From: Methylovulum sp.
GTDB taxonomy: Bacteria > Pseudomonadota > Gammaproteobacteria > Methylococcales > Methylomonadaceae
Assembly (NCBI GenBank): GCA_028712695.1
Contig: JAQTQZ010000031.1
Location: 1-39,927, forward strand
DNA: 39,927 bases
Direction: 5' to 3'
Shown here: one piece after another, positions 7,005 to 15,167 of the stretch
Layout of the letters: each line of letters starts with the position of its first letter
How positions within the stretch are numbered: position 1 is the first letter of the stretch
Notes under the pieces: generated by a model
Database searches by the model: none
The model's input: only the letters and a program-made list of their open reading frames with translations
What the model was told of the DNA's origin: nothing
Position numbers and translations under genes: made by a program

Positions 7005-7723
7005 TCATAGTTAATGTCTTTTTCCAACGGCAAGTTAGGCAAATCGGGCCGGTACTGGCGGATGAACGCCTCGATACCGCCTACGGCTTTAAAATCTTTT
7101 CCGAACCAGTCAAATATCTTGGAAACGTGGATGCTTTCTTTATCAACGCGTAGCCCTTTGTCGGCATTAGCCAGAAACTTTTTCGCCTGTTCGTCCAGTT
7201 GGCCATTGATTTTGGCGGCGGTATAAGGCGTGTCGCGCAGGTCAGGGCAGCTCACCGAGGCGCAAACGATGGCAAAATGGATGCGCGGCTCGGCCAGGGG
7301 GCGCAGGGTTTTATTTTCTATGTCATCCAGCGAGACGTTGTTGTCGTCGATACTGCCGGCGGTTTTGCCCCACACCGGGCTAATCAGGCTGCCGACATCC
7401 TTGATGCTGTCCAGCGGCCAATGTCCGACCACAGTTTTTAACGCCAGGATATTGTACGCATTGATATAAAAAGCCAATTTTTCGTCCTTGCTGGCGAGGT
7501 TTTTGACCGGAAAGTTGGCTATTTGTTGATAGGCGGCTTCCAATTTGCCGTTTGCTTTCAGTGCCTGATAATCCACTAACGCCAGTTTGACGCTGTTTTT
7601 TGTGCCTGGGCTGACACTTTTTAACACTTCGGCATACGCGCTCCAGTCCGGTTCTGTCGCGAAGGTGTTAAGGCTCACTATCAGTAAAGCCATGAAGGTC
7701 ATCAAGCGTTTCGTTAAAATCAT
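6974..7723 (-). CDS. Exported DUF547 family protein
   Basis: 249 residues with an N-terminal signal peptide (RLMTFMALLIVSLNTFA, cleavage before TEPDW). The body has DUF547 hallmarks: DEKLAFYINAYNILALKTVV, then RIHFAIVCASVSCPDLRDTP with its conserved Cys pair and His, then KKFLANADKG and a Trp-rich IFDWFGKDF. DUF547 proteins are widespread, periplasmic, and have no firm enzyme assignment. The AGAGGAGATA ribosome binding site fits the ATG. It is the first gene of a minus-strand group whose other members (propeller and SDR) are damaged, so it may be the only survivor. Confidence 0.85.
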   Translation of the reverse strand: MILTKRLMTFMALLIVSLNTFATEPDWSAYAEVLKSVSPGTKNSVKLALVDYQALKANGKLEAAYQQIANFPVKNLASKDEKLAFYINAYNILALKTVVGHWPLDSIKDVGSLISPVWGKTAGSIDDNNVSLDDIENKTLRPLAEPRIHFAIVCASVSCPDLRDTPYTAAKINGQLDEQAKKFLANADKGLRVDKESIHVSKIFDWFGKDFKAVGGIEAFIRQYRPDLPNLPLEKDINYDWDVNGITAK

Positions 7724-7829
7724 TGGGTATCTCCTCTTAAGTTAGTTATCACATGGCTTAGTCGTCCTGCCAACCGATAAACTTACATTAACCAGCCAAT
7801 CTTTTTGCGGCGGCGTTGCCCTTCTCCTG

Positions 7830-8123
7830 TAAGAATGTGTTTTAAAAGCTGTTACGCGGTCTGATTGTTGCGTTGCGAAGGTGTAGAAATCTTCATGTAT
7901 ACTTTAAACGGTCAAGTTCTCGGTTTTTTATGTAGGGTACGCACCGCGTACCCTACGGTAATTTGTAAAAGTCGTAAACATAACCGTTCAGAGTGTATGT
8001 CCAGTTCATTCCGGTTTCTGTGCTCTGTGCCTCGGCACTGGCCTGTCCTTAGCCTCTCTTGTGGGGGCATCCATGCAGTCGTTGCACTCGAACCACCCGA
8101 GACACTTTTAAAATACGTTCTAA
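7830..8123. mobile_element. MITE-like element bounded by inverted 19-bp motifs
   Basis: The left end is TAAGAATGTGTTTTAAAAG (7830-7848). The right end (8105-8123), read on the opposite strand, is TTAGAACGTATTTTAAAAG, matching 16 of 19 bases. The 294-bp interval has no transposase and contains a perfect palindrome. Size, inverted ends and lack of coding capacity fit a miniature inverted-repeat element. I see no clear target-site duplication, so this remains a candidate. Confidence 0.5.
7932..7956. repeat. Perfect REP-like palindrome
   Basis: Arms GTAGGGTACGC and GCGTACCCTAC with a 3-base loop. GTAGGGTRCGC-type palindromes are common dispersed repeats in bacterial genomes. It lies inside the candidate MITE. 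Confidence 0.65.
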
Positions 8124-8406
8124 GGCTGGGCGGCCATATCAGCTTGCAAAACCTCGTCGGTATTTGGGCAGAAAAGAGCTGATAAAGATAGCATTGACTT
8201 ACTGTGTGCCGTATTGCGTATCCACTTACACCCGTATTCAGGCACACAGGCGGCAGCAATACCCACCCGCATTTTTTACTGGCGCTACGCAATGCCAAAT
8301 TGTAGGGAAGGTTGGCCAATGCTTGGTCGAATGTAAGGATTCCGATGGTTACGCGACTAATAAACAACCACTTTGTCATTACCCATCACTTTATAGAGCA
8401 TACCCC

Positions 8407-10554
8407 ATGACCCCCTCACGCATCGCGCTATTGATTTTTATCGTGGCTTTGATAGCCGCTTTTTTCAGCTTTGATTTGCAGAGTTACTTGACCCTAGAAA
8501 CCCTGAAAACCCAGCAAACCGTGATTGCCAGCTATCGCAACGACCACCCCGGCATGGCGATTGCTGTTTACGCGCTCATTTACGTCGCGGTGACCGGCTT
8601 GTCGCTGCCGGGTGCGGCAATCCTTACCTTGGCGGGCGGCGCGGTGTTCGGGCTGTTATGGGGCACGGTGATTGTATCTTTTGCCTCCAGCATCGGCGCG
8701 ACCCTGGCTTTTTTGGCCGCCCGCTTTTTGTTCCGCGATGCCGTTAAGGCAAAATTTGGCGACCGTCTGCAAGCCATTGATGCGGGTATCGCCAAAGAAG
8801 GCGGCCTGTACTTGTTCACCTTAAGATTGGTGCCGGCATTCCCGTTCTTTGTGATTAACCTGGCGATGGGTTTGACCAATCTGAAAACCTCAACGTTTTA
8901 TTGGGTTAGCCAGATCGGTATGCTGGCGGGTACGCTGGTGTATGTCAACGCGGGTACCCAGTTGGGGCAACTGGAATCGCTGGCGGGCATTCTGTCGCCC
9001 GGATTGCTGGGTTCGTTTGTGCTGCTGGGTGTGTTTCCGCTGATCGCCAATAAAATCGTTGCCGCCGTCAAAGCCAACAAAATCTATGCAAAATGGACTA
9101 AGCCAACGCATTTTGACAACAATATCGTCGTGATCGGCGCAGGTTCAGGCGGCTTGGTCACGTCTTACATCGCCGCTGCCGTCAAAGCTAAAGTCACCTT
9201 GGTTGAAAAACATAAAATGGGCGGGGATTGCCTGAATACCGGTTGTGTGCCGTCAAAAGCCCTAATCCGCTCCGCTAAATTACTGTCGCAATTTAGAAGG
9301 GCTGCGGAATTTGGCATCAAAAAAGCAGAGGTTGACTTTGATTTTGCCGATGTGATGGAACGGGTGCAGGCGGTCATTAAAACCGTCGAACCGCACGATT
9401 CGGTGCAACGTTATTCCGATTTAGGCGTTGCTGTGATCGAAGGTGAAGCCAAGATTATTTCACCCTGGGAAGTGCGGGTAAGCTCAGGCGGAAAAATCCA
9501 TACCCTCACCACCCGCGCCATCGTCATCGCTGCCGGCGCGCGTCCTTTTGTGCCGCCGATTCCGGGCATTGAAACCATCGGCTATCTCACTTCCGACACC
9601 ATCTGGAGCTTGCGTGAATTGCCCAAACGCCTGCTGGTGCTGGGCGGCGGGCCTATCGGTAGCGAATTGGCGCAAAGCTTCGCCCGGTTCGGCAGCATCG
9701 TGACGCAAGTGGAAAAAGCGCCGCGTTTGCTCGTCCGTGAAGACCGCGATGTCTCGGACATTGTCATGGCGAAATTCCGTCGGGAAGGGATTACTGTGCT
9801 GGTCGAACATACTGCCCAAGAATTCATCATCGAGAACGGCGAAAAAATATTGCTTGCCGGGCATCAAGGCCAAACTGTACGGATTGCCTTCGACCAGGTT
9901 TTGCTGGCTGTCGGTCGTGTTGCCAATACCCAAGGTTATGGTCTTGAAGGGTTGGGCGTTGAACTGTCGCCCAGACGCACCATTGCCGTTAATGAGTTCC
10001 AGCAAACCAATTTCCCGAACATTTTTGCCGTCGGCGATGTCGCGGGACCCTACCAATTCACCCATACCGCAGCCCATCAGGCTTGGTACGCCGCCGTTAA
10101 CGCACTGTTCGGTAGTTTCAAAAAATTCCGCACTGATTACTCGGTGATCCCGTGGTCCACTTTTATTGACCCTGAAGTCGCTAGGGTCGGCCTCAATGAA
10201 CAGGAGGCCAGCGAACAAGGCATTGCTTACGAAACCAGCACTTATCACCTTGATGATCTGGATCGCGCCATTGCCGACGGCGAAGCCCACGGCTTTGTTA
10301 AGGTGTTGACGCCGCCGGGCAAAGACCGCATCCTTGGGGTGACTATTGTTGGCGAACATGCCGGCGATTTGTTGGCTGAATTTGTCTTGGCGATGAAGCA
10401 TAAGATTGGCCTGAACAAGCTGCTGGGCACTATCCATATCTATCCGACGATGGCGGAAGCGAACAAGTATGTCGCTGGGGTTTGGAAACGCAACCACACC
10501 CCACAAGGTTTGTTGCTGTGGGTAGCCCGTTTCCATGACTGGCGGCGCGGTTGA
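8407..10554 (+). CDS. TVP38/DedA-like membrane domain fused to a pyridine nucleotide-disulfide oxidoreductase
   Basis: 715 residues from the ATG at 8407, chosen because the signal-anchor helix follows at once (SRIALLIFIVALIAAFFSF). Residues about 45-225 form a SNARE-associated/VTT domain with several membrane helices, including the family-like AGGAVFGLLWGTVIVSFASS and LRLVPAFPFFVINLAMGLTN. Then comes a full flavoprotein: FAD motif VVIGAGSGGLVTSY (about 240), redox-active disulfide GGDCLNTGCVPSKAL (about 272-286), NAD(P) motif VLGGGPIGSELAQSF, second FAD motif NIFAVGDVAG, and a C-terminal dimer domain with HIYPTMAEANKY, the His/Glu pair of this family. It is related to mercuric reductase and lipoamide dehydrogenase, but without mer-specific cysteines at the C-terminus. 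The fusion is known in bacteria; its substrate is not. It is 31 bases upstream of pstS on the same strand. Confidence 0.85.
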   Translation: MTPSRIALLIFIVALIAAFFSFDLQSYLTLETLKTQQTVIASYRNDHPGMAIAVYALIYVAVTGLSLPGAAILTLAGGAVFGLLWGTVIVSFASSIGATLAFLAARFLFRDAVKAKFGDRLQAIDAGIAKEGGLYLFTLRLVPAFPFFVINLAMGLTNLKTSTFYWVSQIGMLAGTLVYVNAGTQLGQLESLAGILSPGLLGSFVLLGVFPLIANKIVAAVKANKIYAKWTKPTHFDNNIVVIGAGSGGLVTSYIAAAVKAKVTLVEKHKMGGDCLNTGCVPSKALIRSAKLLSQFRRAAEFGIKKAEVDFDFADVMERVQAVIKTVEPHDSVQRYSDLGVAVIEGEAKIISPWEVRVSSGGKIHTLTTRAIVIAAGARPFVPPIPGIETIGYLTSDTIWSLRELPKRLLVLGGGPIGSELAQSFARFGSIVTQVEKAPRLLVREDRDVSDIVMAKFRREGITVLVEHTAQEFIIENGEKILLAGHQGQTVRIAFDQVLLAVGRVANTQGYGLEGLGVELSPRRTIAVNEFQQTNFPNIFAVGDVAGPYQFTHTAAHQAWYAAVNALFGSFKKFRTDYSVIPWSTFIDPEVARVGLNEQEASEQGIAYETSTYHLDDLDRAIADGEAHGFVKVLTPPGKDRILGVTIVGEHAGDLLAEFVLAMKHKIGLNKLLGTIHIYPTMAEANKYVAGVWKRNHTPQGLLLWVARFHDWRRG

Positions 10555-10585
10555 TAGCCGGATTTTAACGAAGCAGGAGTAAATC

Positions 10586-11413
10586 ATGAAAAAATGGGGT
10601 TTAGCGGCGGTACTGATTTTAATGATCGGCACCGCCGTGTTTTTACTATCAAAACCTGCCGATACAAAAATCGACAAGCTGGTGCTAACCGGTTCCAGCA
10701 CGATAGCGCCATTAGCCGCCGAAATCGGCAAACGTTTCGAATCCTTGCACAGCAATGTACGGGTGGACGTGCAGACAGGGGGGTCATCGCGCGGGGTCAG
10801 CGATGCCAAGGCCGGGCTTGCCGATATAGGTATGGCATCACGGGCGCTTAAGGACGATGAAAAGGACTTGCACAGCTTCACCATAGCCTTGGATGGCATC
10901 AGCATGATCTTAAATAGAGCCAATGCGGTTGCCGCGCTGGATAAGCAACAAATCACCGCCATCTATACCGGCAAAATCACTAACTGGAAAGATGTCGGCG
11001 GCAACGATGCCCCGATTACCGTCGTCAACAAAGCGGAAGGCCGTTCTACTTTGGAGCTGTTCCTGCATTATTTCGGCTTGAAAAATACCGACGTCAAACC
11101 GCACGTCATCATCGGCGATAATCAGCAAGGCATTAAAACCGTGGCGGGCAATCCTGACGCCATTGGCTATGTGTCGGTGGGAGCCGCCGAATACGAGGCA
11201 AGCCAAGGGGCAGCCATTAAATTGCTGCCGTTAGATGGCATTGTTGCTTCGGTAGCTACGGTGCGTGACCGTAGCTTCCCTTTATCGAGGCCGCTGAATC
11301 TGTTGACCCGTAACGGACCGACCGGACTCGCCAAAGCTTTCATCGAGTTTGCCACCTCGCCACAAGTGCATGACCTGATCGAGGCGGAATACTTTGTCCC
11401 TGTCCAACACTGA
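10586..11413 (+). CDS. pstS: Phosphate ABC transporter substrate-binding protein (PstS-like)
   Basis: 275 residues with an N-terminal signal or anchor sequence (KKWGLAAVLILMIGTAVFLL). The motifs LTGSSTIAPLAAEIGKRFE, VQTGGSSRGVSDAKAG, ADIGMASRAL, ITAIYTGKITNWKDVGG, EGRSTLELF and NPDAIGYVSVGA follow the order found in PstS proteins; the Ser/Thr-rich turns and the Arg contact oxyanion. It is the shorter type seen outside enterics. An AGGAG ribosome binding site sits 8 bases before the ATG. It binds phosphate in the periplasm and delivers it to PstCA. No Cys lipobox is visible. It overlaps pstC by 20 bases. Confidence 0.9.
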   Translation: MKKWGLAAVLILMIGTAVFLLSKPADTKIDKLVLTGSSTIAPLAAEIGKRFESLHSNVRVDVQTGGSSRGVSDAKAGLADIGMASRALKDDEKDLHSFTIALDGISMILNRANAVAALDKQQITAIYTGKITNWKDVGGNDAPITVVNKAEGRSTLELFLHYFGLKNTDVKPHVIIGDNQQGIKTVAGNPDAIGYVSVGAAEYEASQGAAIKLLPLDGIVASVATVRDRSFPLSRPLNLLTRNGPTGLAKAFIEFATSPQVHDLIEAEYFVPVQH

Positions 11414-12248
11414 CCGGCAATTGGCTGCATTGCTGCGCGTTGGTGCGCTGCTGGCGGCGGTGATAGTGCTGTTGATCCTGTGGTTTTTGTTTAAAGAATC
11501 TTGGGCGCTGTTGCGGCAGGTGACGTGGACACGGTTTTTTACCGATGCGAGTTGGCATCCGGTGGCCGGTTTGTATCGGATCACGCCGATGCTGTCGGCG
11601 ACGCTCTATGCAACCTTGGGCGCAGTCTTGCTGGCGGCGCCGTTGGGCATCGCTTCTGCGTTGTTTAACCAATATTATGCGCCGCCCTTGCTGGCGGCAG
11701 TTTACCGTCGGCTGATCGGACTCTTGGCGGGCATCCCTTCCGTCGTTTACGGTTTTTGGGGGTTGACCACCTTGGCGCCGTTAATCGGTAGGCTGCATCC
11801 ACCCGGTGTCAGCCTGCTGACCGGCATCCTGATATTGACGTTGATGATTTTGCCGACCGTGGCATTAACCGTCGATGCGGCATTGGCGGCCGTGCCGGTT
11901 GCCAGTATCCGCAGCGCCGCCGCTTTGGGCTTGTCGCGTTGGGGTTTTATCAGCGGCGTGGCTTTGCCCACCGCGCGGTCAGGTTTGGCTTCGGGCACAT
12001 TGCTGGCGGCAGGCAGGGCGATAGGTGAAACTATGGCGGTGTTAATGGTGGCGGGCAACGTAGCCGGGCAGCCGCACAGCTTGTTTGATCCGGTGCGCAC
12101 GCTCACCGCCAACATTGCCTTGGAGATGGCTTACGCAACGGGCGACCATCGCGCGGCTTTGTTTGTATCGGGCTTGGTTTTGATGGGCATGGTCTTGGTG
12201 TTAGTGGGCGTGGCAGAGTGGTTTGGCAAGGAACGGTCGTATGTCTAA
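11394..12248 (+). CDS. pstC: Phosphate ABC transporter permease PstC
   Basis: 284 residues, probable TTG start at 11394 inside the end of pstS, suggesting translational coupling. It has about six membrane helices, starting with LRVGALLAAVIVLLILWFLF. The ABC permease EAA-like loop reads SAAALGLSRWGFISGVALP and is followed by GRAIGETMAVLMVAGN, the signature that contacts the ATPase and is diagnostic for Pst permeases. IPSVVYGFWGL is the corresponding IPSxVxGxxGL of PstC. It forms the inner-membrane channel with PstA. The next gene overlaps by 8 bases. Confidence 0.9.
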   Translation: MSLSNTDRQLAALLRVGALLAAVIVLLILWFLFKESWALLRQVTWTRFFTDASWHPVAGLYRITPMLSATLYATLGAVLLAAPLGIASALFNQYYAPPLLAAVYRRLIGLLAGIPSVVYGFWGLTTLAPLIGRLHPPGVSLLTGILILTLMILPTVALTVDAALAAVPVASIRSAAALGLSRWGFISGVALPTARSGLASGTLLAAGRAIGETMAVLMVAGNVAGQPHSLFDPVRTLTANIALEMAYATGDHRAALFVSGLVLMGMVLVLVGVAEWFGKERSYV

Positions 12249-13068
12249 AAATGCGCTGGCAACCGGATTGATTTGCTTGGTGGCGGTGTTGGTCACCAGC
12301 GTTTTTTTCTGGTTGTTGACGGACCTCGTCATACACGGATTGCCTCGGTTGTCCGGGCCGTTTTTTGTCGAAGCCAGCCAAAATGCCGGACGTTCCGGCG
12401 GTATCGGCCCGATTATCGTATCGACAGCCTTAATTTTGCTGGTTGCCATCGTAACGTCCGCCCCGCTTGGCTTGGCTACGGCGGTGCTGTTGAGTGAATT
12501 CACCCGCCCCGGCAGCCTGTTTGGCCGCTTGGTGCGGCGTAGTCTGGATGTGCTGGCGGGCGTACCCTCCATCGTTTTTGGGCTGTTCGGCAATGCTTTT
12601 TTTTGCATTTATCTGGGGCTGGGTTTTTCTATTTTGTCCGGCGGATTGACCCTGGCTTGCATGGTCTTGCCATTGTTGATCCGTACCGCCGAACAAGGTT
12701 TACAGGTGGCGCCCAATGACTACCGGCTCGCCGCCGCCGCGCTGGGGATGTCGCGTAGCGCGGCCTTGACCCATTTGTTGTTGCCTGCCGCCATGCCGGC
12801 ATTGGTTGCCGCGTTGCTCTTGGCTATCGGTCGGGCGGGCGCCGAAACCGCCGCACTGGTTTTTACCAGTGGTTATGTCGACCGGATGCCGGATTCACTG
12901 CTCGATTCCGGCAGGGCTTTATCGGTACATATTTACGACCTGTCCATGAACGTGGCAGGCGGCGACGCCAACGCATCGGCAGCCGCGTTGGTGTTGATCG
13001 GGCTATTATTAATCATCAACACCATTGCCATGAGTTTGGCTAAACAGTGGCGCATTGCCACCCCATGA
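12241..13068 (+). CDS. pstA: Phosphate ABC transporter permease PstA
   Basis: 275 residues from the ATG at 12241, which overlaps the pstC stop and follows AAGGAACGG; an in-frame TTG at 12223 is less likely. Helices begin ALATGLICLVAVLVTSVFFW. Motifs LAGVPSIVFGLFGNAFF, ALGMSRSAALTHLLLPAAMP and GRAGAETAALVFTSGY are those of PstA. It pairs with PstC in the inner membrane. The stop overlaps the pstB start by 4 bases (ATGA). Confidence 0.9.
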   Translation: MSKNALATGLICLVAVLVTSVFFWLLTDLVIHGLPRLSGPFFVEASQNAGRSGGIGPIIVSTALILLVAIVTSAPLGLATAVLLSEFTRPGSLFGRLVRRSLDVLAGVPSIVFGLFGNAFFCIYLGLGFSILSGGLTLACMVLPLLIRTAEQGLQVAPNDYRLAAAALGMSRSAALTHLLLPAAMPALVAALLLAIGRAGAETAALVFTSGYVDRMPDSLLDSGRALSVHIYDLSMNVAGGDANASAAALVLIGLLLIINTIAMSLAKQWRIATP

Positions 13069-13919
13069 GTCTAATGATAAACACTAAAAAAGATAATCCG
13101 GGCGCAGCTTATACCTTAGGGCCATTACAGGCGGGCCCGCCGTGCTGCGTTCCTGAGCCGCTGATCCAAGTCGATAACTTGTCTTTGCATTACGGCGCAA
13201 AACCGGCTTTGGCGAAAGTGTCCCTAGACATCTACAAAGGCTGCATTACGGCGCTGATCGGGCCGTCGGGTTGCGGCAAAACCAGCTTCCTGTCGGTGCT
13301 CAACCGCTTGACCGATATGATTCCAGATTGCCGCGTGTTGGGCCATGTTTATTTTGACAATAAGGATTTACGCCATCCCACCCTTGATGTGCAGGCCTTG
13401 CGCCGCGACATCGGCATGATTTTTCAAAAACCGGTGCCTTTTCCGCTGTCGATCCGGCGTAATATCGAACTGCCGCTGCGGGAGCATGGCATGAACAAAG
13501 CCGCCGACCTGAATGCCCGCGTGCAACAGGTTTTGCAGGATGTCGGTTTATGGGAGGAAGTCAAAGACCGCCTGGAGGCTCCGGCGCAAGCGTTGTCCGG
13601 CGGCCAGCAACAACGCTTGTGCATCGCTCGGGCCTTGGCGTTGCGGCCCAAAGTTTTATTGATGGACGAGCCTTGTAGTGCGCTGGACCCGATTGCTTCC
13701 GGTGTCGTGGAAGATTTGATCCAGCGTTTGCGCGGCCAATACACGGTCGTCATCGTCACCCATAATTTGGCGCAAGCCCGCCGCATCGCCAATTACGCGG
13801 GGTTCTTTTGGGTCAAGGAGCGGGCGGGATGCCTGATTGAATTCGGCCAAGCCAAACAGATTTTTGAAGCCCCTGTCCATGAACTGACGGCGGCTTATGT
13901 GCAGGGTAAACGCGGTTAG
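13065..13919 (+). CDS. pstB: Phosphate ABC transporter ATP-binding protein PstB
   Basis: 284 residues from the ATG at 13065, in the ATGA overlap with pstA. A short Cys-containing N-terminal extension precedes the ABC domain. Walker A is IGPSGCGKTSF, the Q-loop is GMIFQKPVPFPLSI (the KPxPFPxSI form is typical of PstB), the signature is LSGGQQQRLCIARAL, Walker B is KVLLMDEPCSALDPIA and the H-loop is VIVTHNLAQA. It powers phosphate import. No phoU, phoB or phoR follows, which is unusual for a complete pst operon, so regulation must be encoded elsewhere. Confidence 0.93.
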   Translation: MSLMINTKKDNPGAAYTLGPLQAGPPCCVPEPLIQVDNLSLHYGAKPALAKVSLDIYKGCITALIGPSGCGKTSFLSVLNRLTDMIPDCRVLGHVYFDNKDLRHPTLDVQALRRDIGMIFQKPVPFPLSIRRNIELPLREHGMNKAADLNARVQQVLQDVGLWEEVKDRLEAPAQALSGGQQQRLCIARALALRPKVLLMDEPCSALDPIASGVVEDLIQRLRGQYTVVIVTHNLAQARRIANYAGFFWVKERAGCLIEFGQAKQIFEAPVHELTAAYVQGKRG

Positions 13920-14118
13920 TTGAGCAGGGTGGATGTGAACCCCGTTTATTCCCCGACGATGATTTTCAACCGCCATTTACCCGTTAATTTTCCGGCCAAT
14001 GTAAGCGTCGCTCAACACGCACCATTTACCTGGTGGTCTCGGATGGGTTGGCAGTGTGTTCCAGCAGGTGAGCGCTCATTACCCTAAATAGTAGTGCAAA
14101 AGTTTTTGTACATTTAAA

Positions 14119-14149
14119 CGACTGCGCGCCCTTAAAGGACGCGCAGTCG
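14119..14149. repeat. Perfect 10-bp hairpin downstream of pstB
   Basis: Arms CGACTGCGCG and CGCGCAGTCG with an 11-base loop, about 200 bases past pstB and 38 bases beyond the end of the converging TfoX-like gene. There is no proper T-run on either strand, so it could be a weak two-way terminator. The bases 13920-14118 between pstB and the hairpin hold a 56-codon open frame with a TTG start that I cannot assign. Confidence 0.5.
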
Positions 14150-14186
14150 TCATACCGAAATTTTTGTCCATGTACTTACGCAGTTC

Positions 14187-14540
14187 TCAGTTCTCAATGA
14201 AAACTCTGGCCTCCTCGGCCAACGCGATAATGTCTTTGCTCGTTGAAATAACCGCCCACTCCTTCATCAAACGGCCCCGAAGTTCGTAACAACTGACTTG
14301 ACCGGAATCAACTAAAGCCGCGATGCGGTTAGCGGGAAGCTTCATGACAAGATGACCGTTGTGCAGTTTAGCAAACACCTTGCCATTGATCCGCAAACAG
14401 TCAAACCCGAATAACATTGCCCGCTCAACGGGGTATTCGGTTTTAGGGGTGGCATAAAACGACGCTAACTGAGTAAATAATTCTTCTCCATGCGACAAAG
14501 CATCATCGCCTTTTTTAGTTTTGCTGTTTTTTGCAATCAT
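14187..14540 (-). CDS. TfoX N-terminal-like protein
   Basis: 117 residues from the ATG at 14540, which follows a GGAGAAAAAA site; the frame could start 8 codons earlier but without a good site. The core PVERAMLFGFDCLRINGKVF, AKLHNGHLVMKLP and RGRLMKEWAVIS matches the TfoX N-terminal domain (phage holin-like small alpha/beta proteins of the YjbR/TfoX group): M-F-G, then NGKVFA, then LVxKLP, then G-R-x-M-x-EW. These single-domain proteins are cytosolic and of unsettled function; the Sxy/TfoX name comes from competence regulators that carry a second domain, which is absent here. It is the last gene of a minus-strand group. Confidence 0.75.
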   Translation of the reverse strand: MIAKNSKTKKGDDALSHGEELFTQLASFYATPKTEYPVERAMLFGFDCLRINGKVFAKLHNGHLVMKLPANRIAALVDSGQVSCYELRGRLMKEWAVISTSKDIIALAEEARVFIEN

Positions 14541-14633
14541 TTTTTTCTCCGAATACGGTGACATGTCCAGTGATTAACTTAGCGGATTACGACCATTTGA
14601 ATAAGTGCTTTTCTGGGTGGTGGAGTGGTGACA

Positions 14634-15125
14634 TTAGCCACTATTCTTCTTCATTGCCTTGATTTTTCTAGGGTGTGGTTGCCCATTTTCCACATAATAT
14701 TTAAACTCTTCCGTCAGCTCATTGCCCATTTTTGACATCATGATTTTCATCATAGGTTGCATGATTGCGCCCATAATGCCCTTAAATTGAATATCCATCA
14801 CCATCTGTAGTTTAGATTTGTCTTGGCCTAGCGGCACCAATTCCCAGGTGTTGGTCGCGTACTTCACAACAAAAGGCATCCCTTCCGCAACCTCATAAGA
14901 CAGCGAGTGATTTTCATTGGAATATTGCAAAATCTTTTCTTTTAACTTACCCATAGAAGTTGTACAACCTCTTTCAGAACAAGATGCGCCATTAATGCCA
15001 TTACCTCTGCCTTCAGAGTGGTTGACGGCAGAAGCCCATTTATAAGCATCGGCAAATTCCAACCCCAGCGCTTTCCAAACTGTTTCTATGCTTTTGTTGA
15101 TGGCGATTTGTTTTTCGATAATCAT
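14634..15125 (-). CDS. SRPBCC family protein
   Basis: 163 residues. The opening IIEKQIAINKSIETVWKALG is the first strand and helix of the SRPBCC helix-grip fold; strands include HSLSYEVAEGMPFVVKYATN and TWELVPLG, and the C-terminal helix is Met-rich (GAIMQPMMKIMMSKMGNELT), as in proteins that bind hydrophobic ligands. An AAGGAAATAAT ribosome binding site supports the start. It is the second SRPBCC gene in the window, only distantly similar to 4249-4680. It lies 42 bases downstream of the SDR gene and is likely in one transcript with the SDR and AhpD-like genes. The ligand is unknown. Confidence 0.8.
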   Translation of the reverse strand: MIIEKQIAINKSIETVWKALGLEFADAYKWASAVNHSEGRGNGINGASCSERGCTTSMGKLKEKILQYSNENHSLSYEVAEGMPFVVKYATNTWELVPLGQDKSKLQMVMDIQFKGIMGAIMQPMMKIMMSKMGNELTEEFKYYVENGQPHPRKIKAMKKNSG

Positions 15126-15167
15126 AGTATTATTTCCTTTTATTGATGTTAGCGCATAGTCGTTCGC

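Larger units (their letters stand above)
7724..8406. other. 683-base stretch without a credible gene
   Basis: It holds the MITE-like element (7830-8123) with its internal palindrome. The remainder, 8124-8406, has open frames but none with family similarity, coding-like composition or a ribosome binding site. The frame that runs into the flavoprotein gene from 8059 is only an upstream extension. A promoter for the flavoprotein-pst operon should lie here but I cannot point to convincing -35/-10 boxes or a Pho box. Confidence 0.6.

Noticed and set aside
8059-8406. N-terminal extension of 116 residues on the flavoprotein frame
   Set aside because: The extension is Cys/Arg/His-rich without family resemblance, has no ribosome binding site and partly lies in the MITE-like element; the membrane helix starts right after the ATG at 8407.
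9484-10962. 492-codon open frame on the minus strand
   Set aside because: It is antisense to the flavoprotein and pstS, whose family motifs are unmistakable. Long antisense frames are expected in GC-rich codon use.
13920-14090. 56-codon frame from a TTG right after pstB
   Set aside because: Open and somewhat coding-like but without a recognised family or a ribosome binding site.
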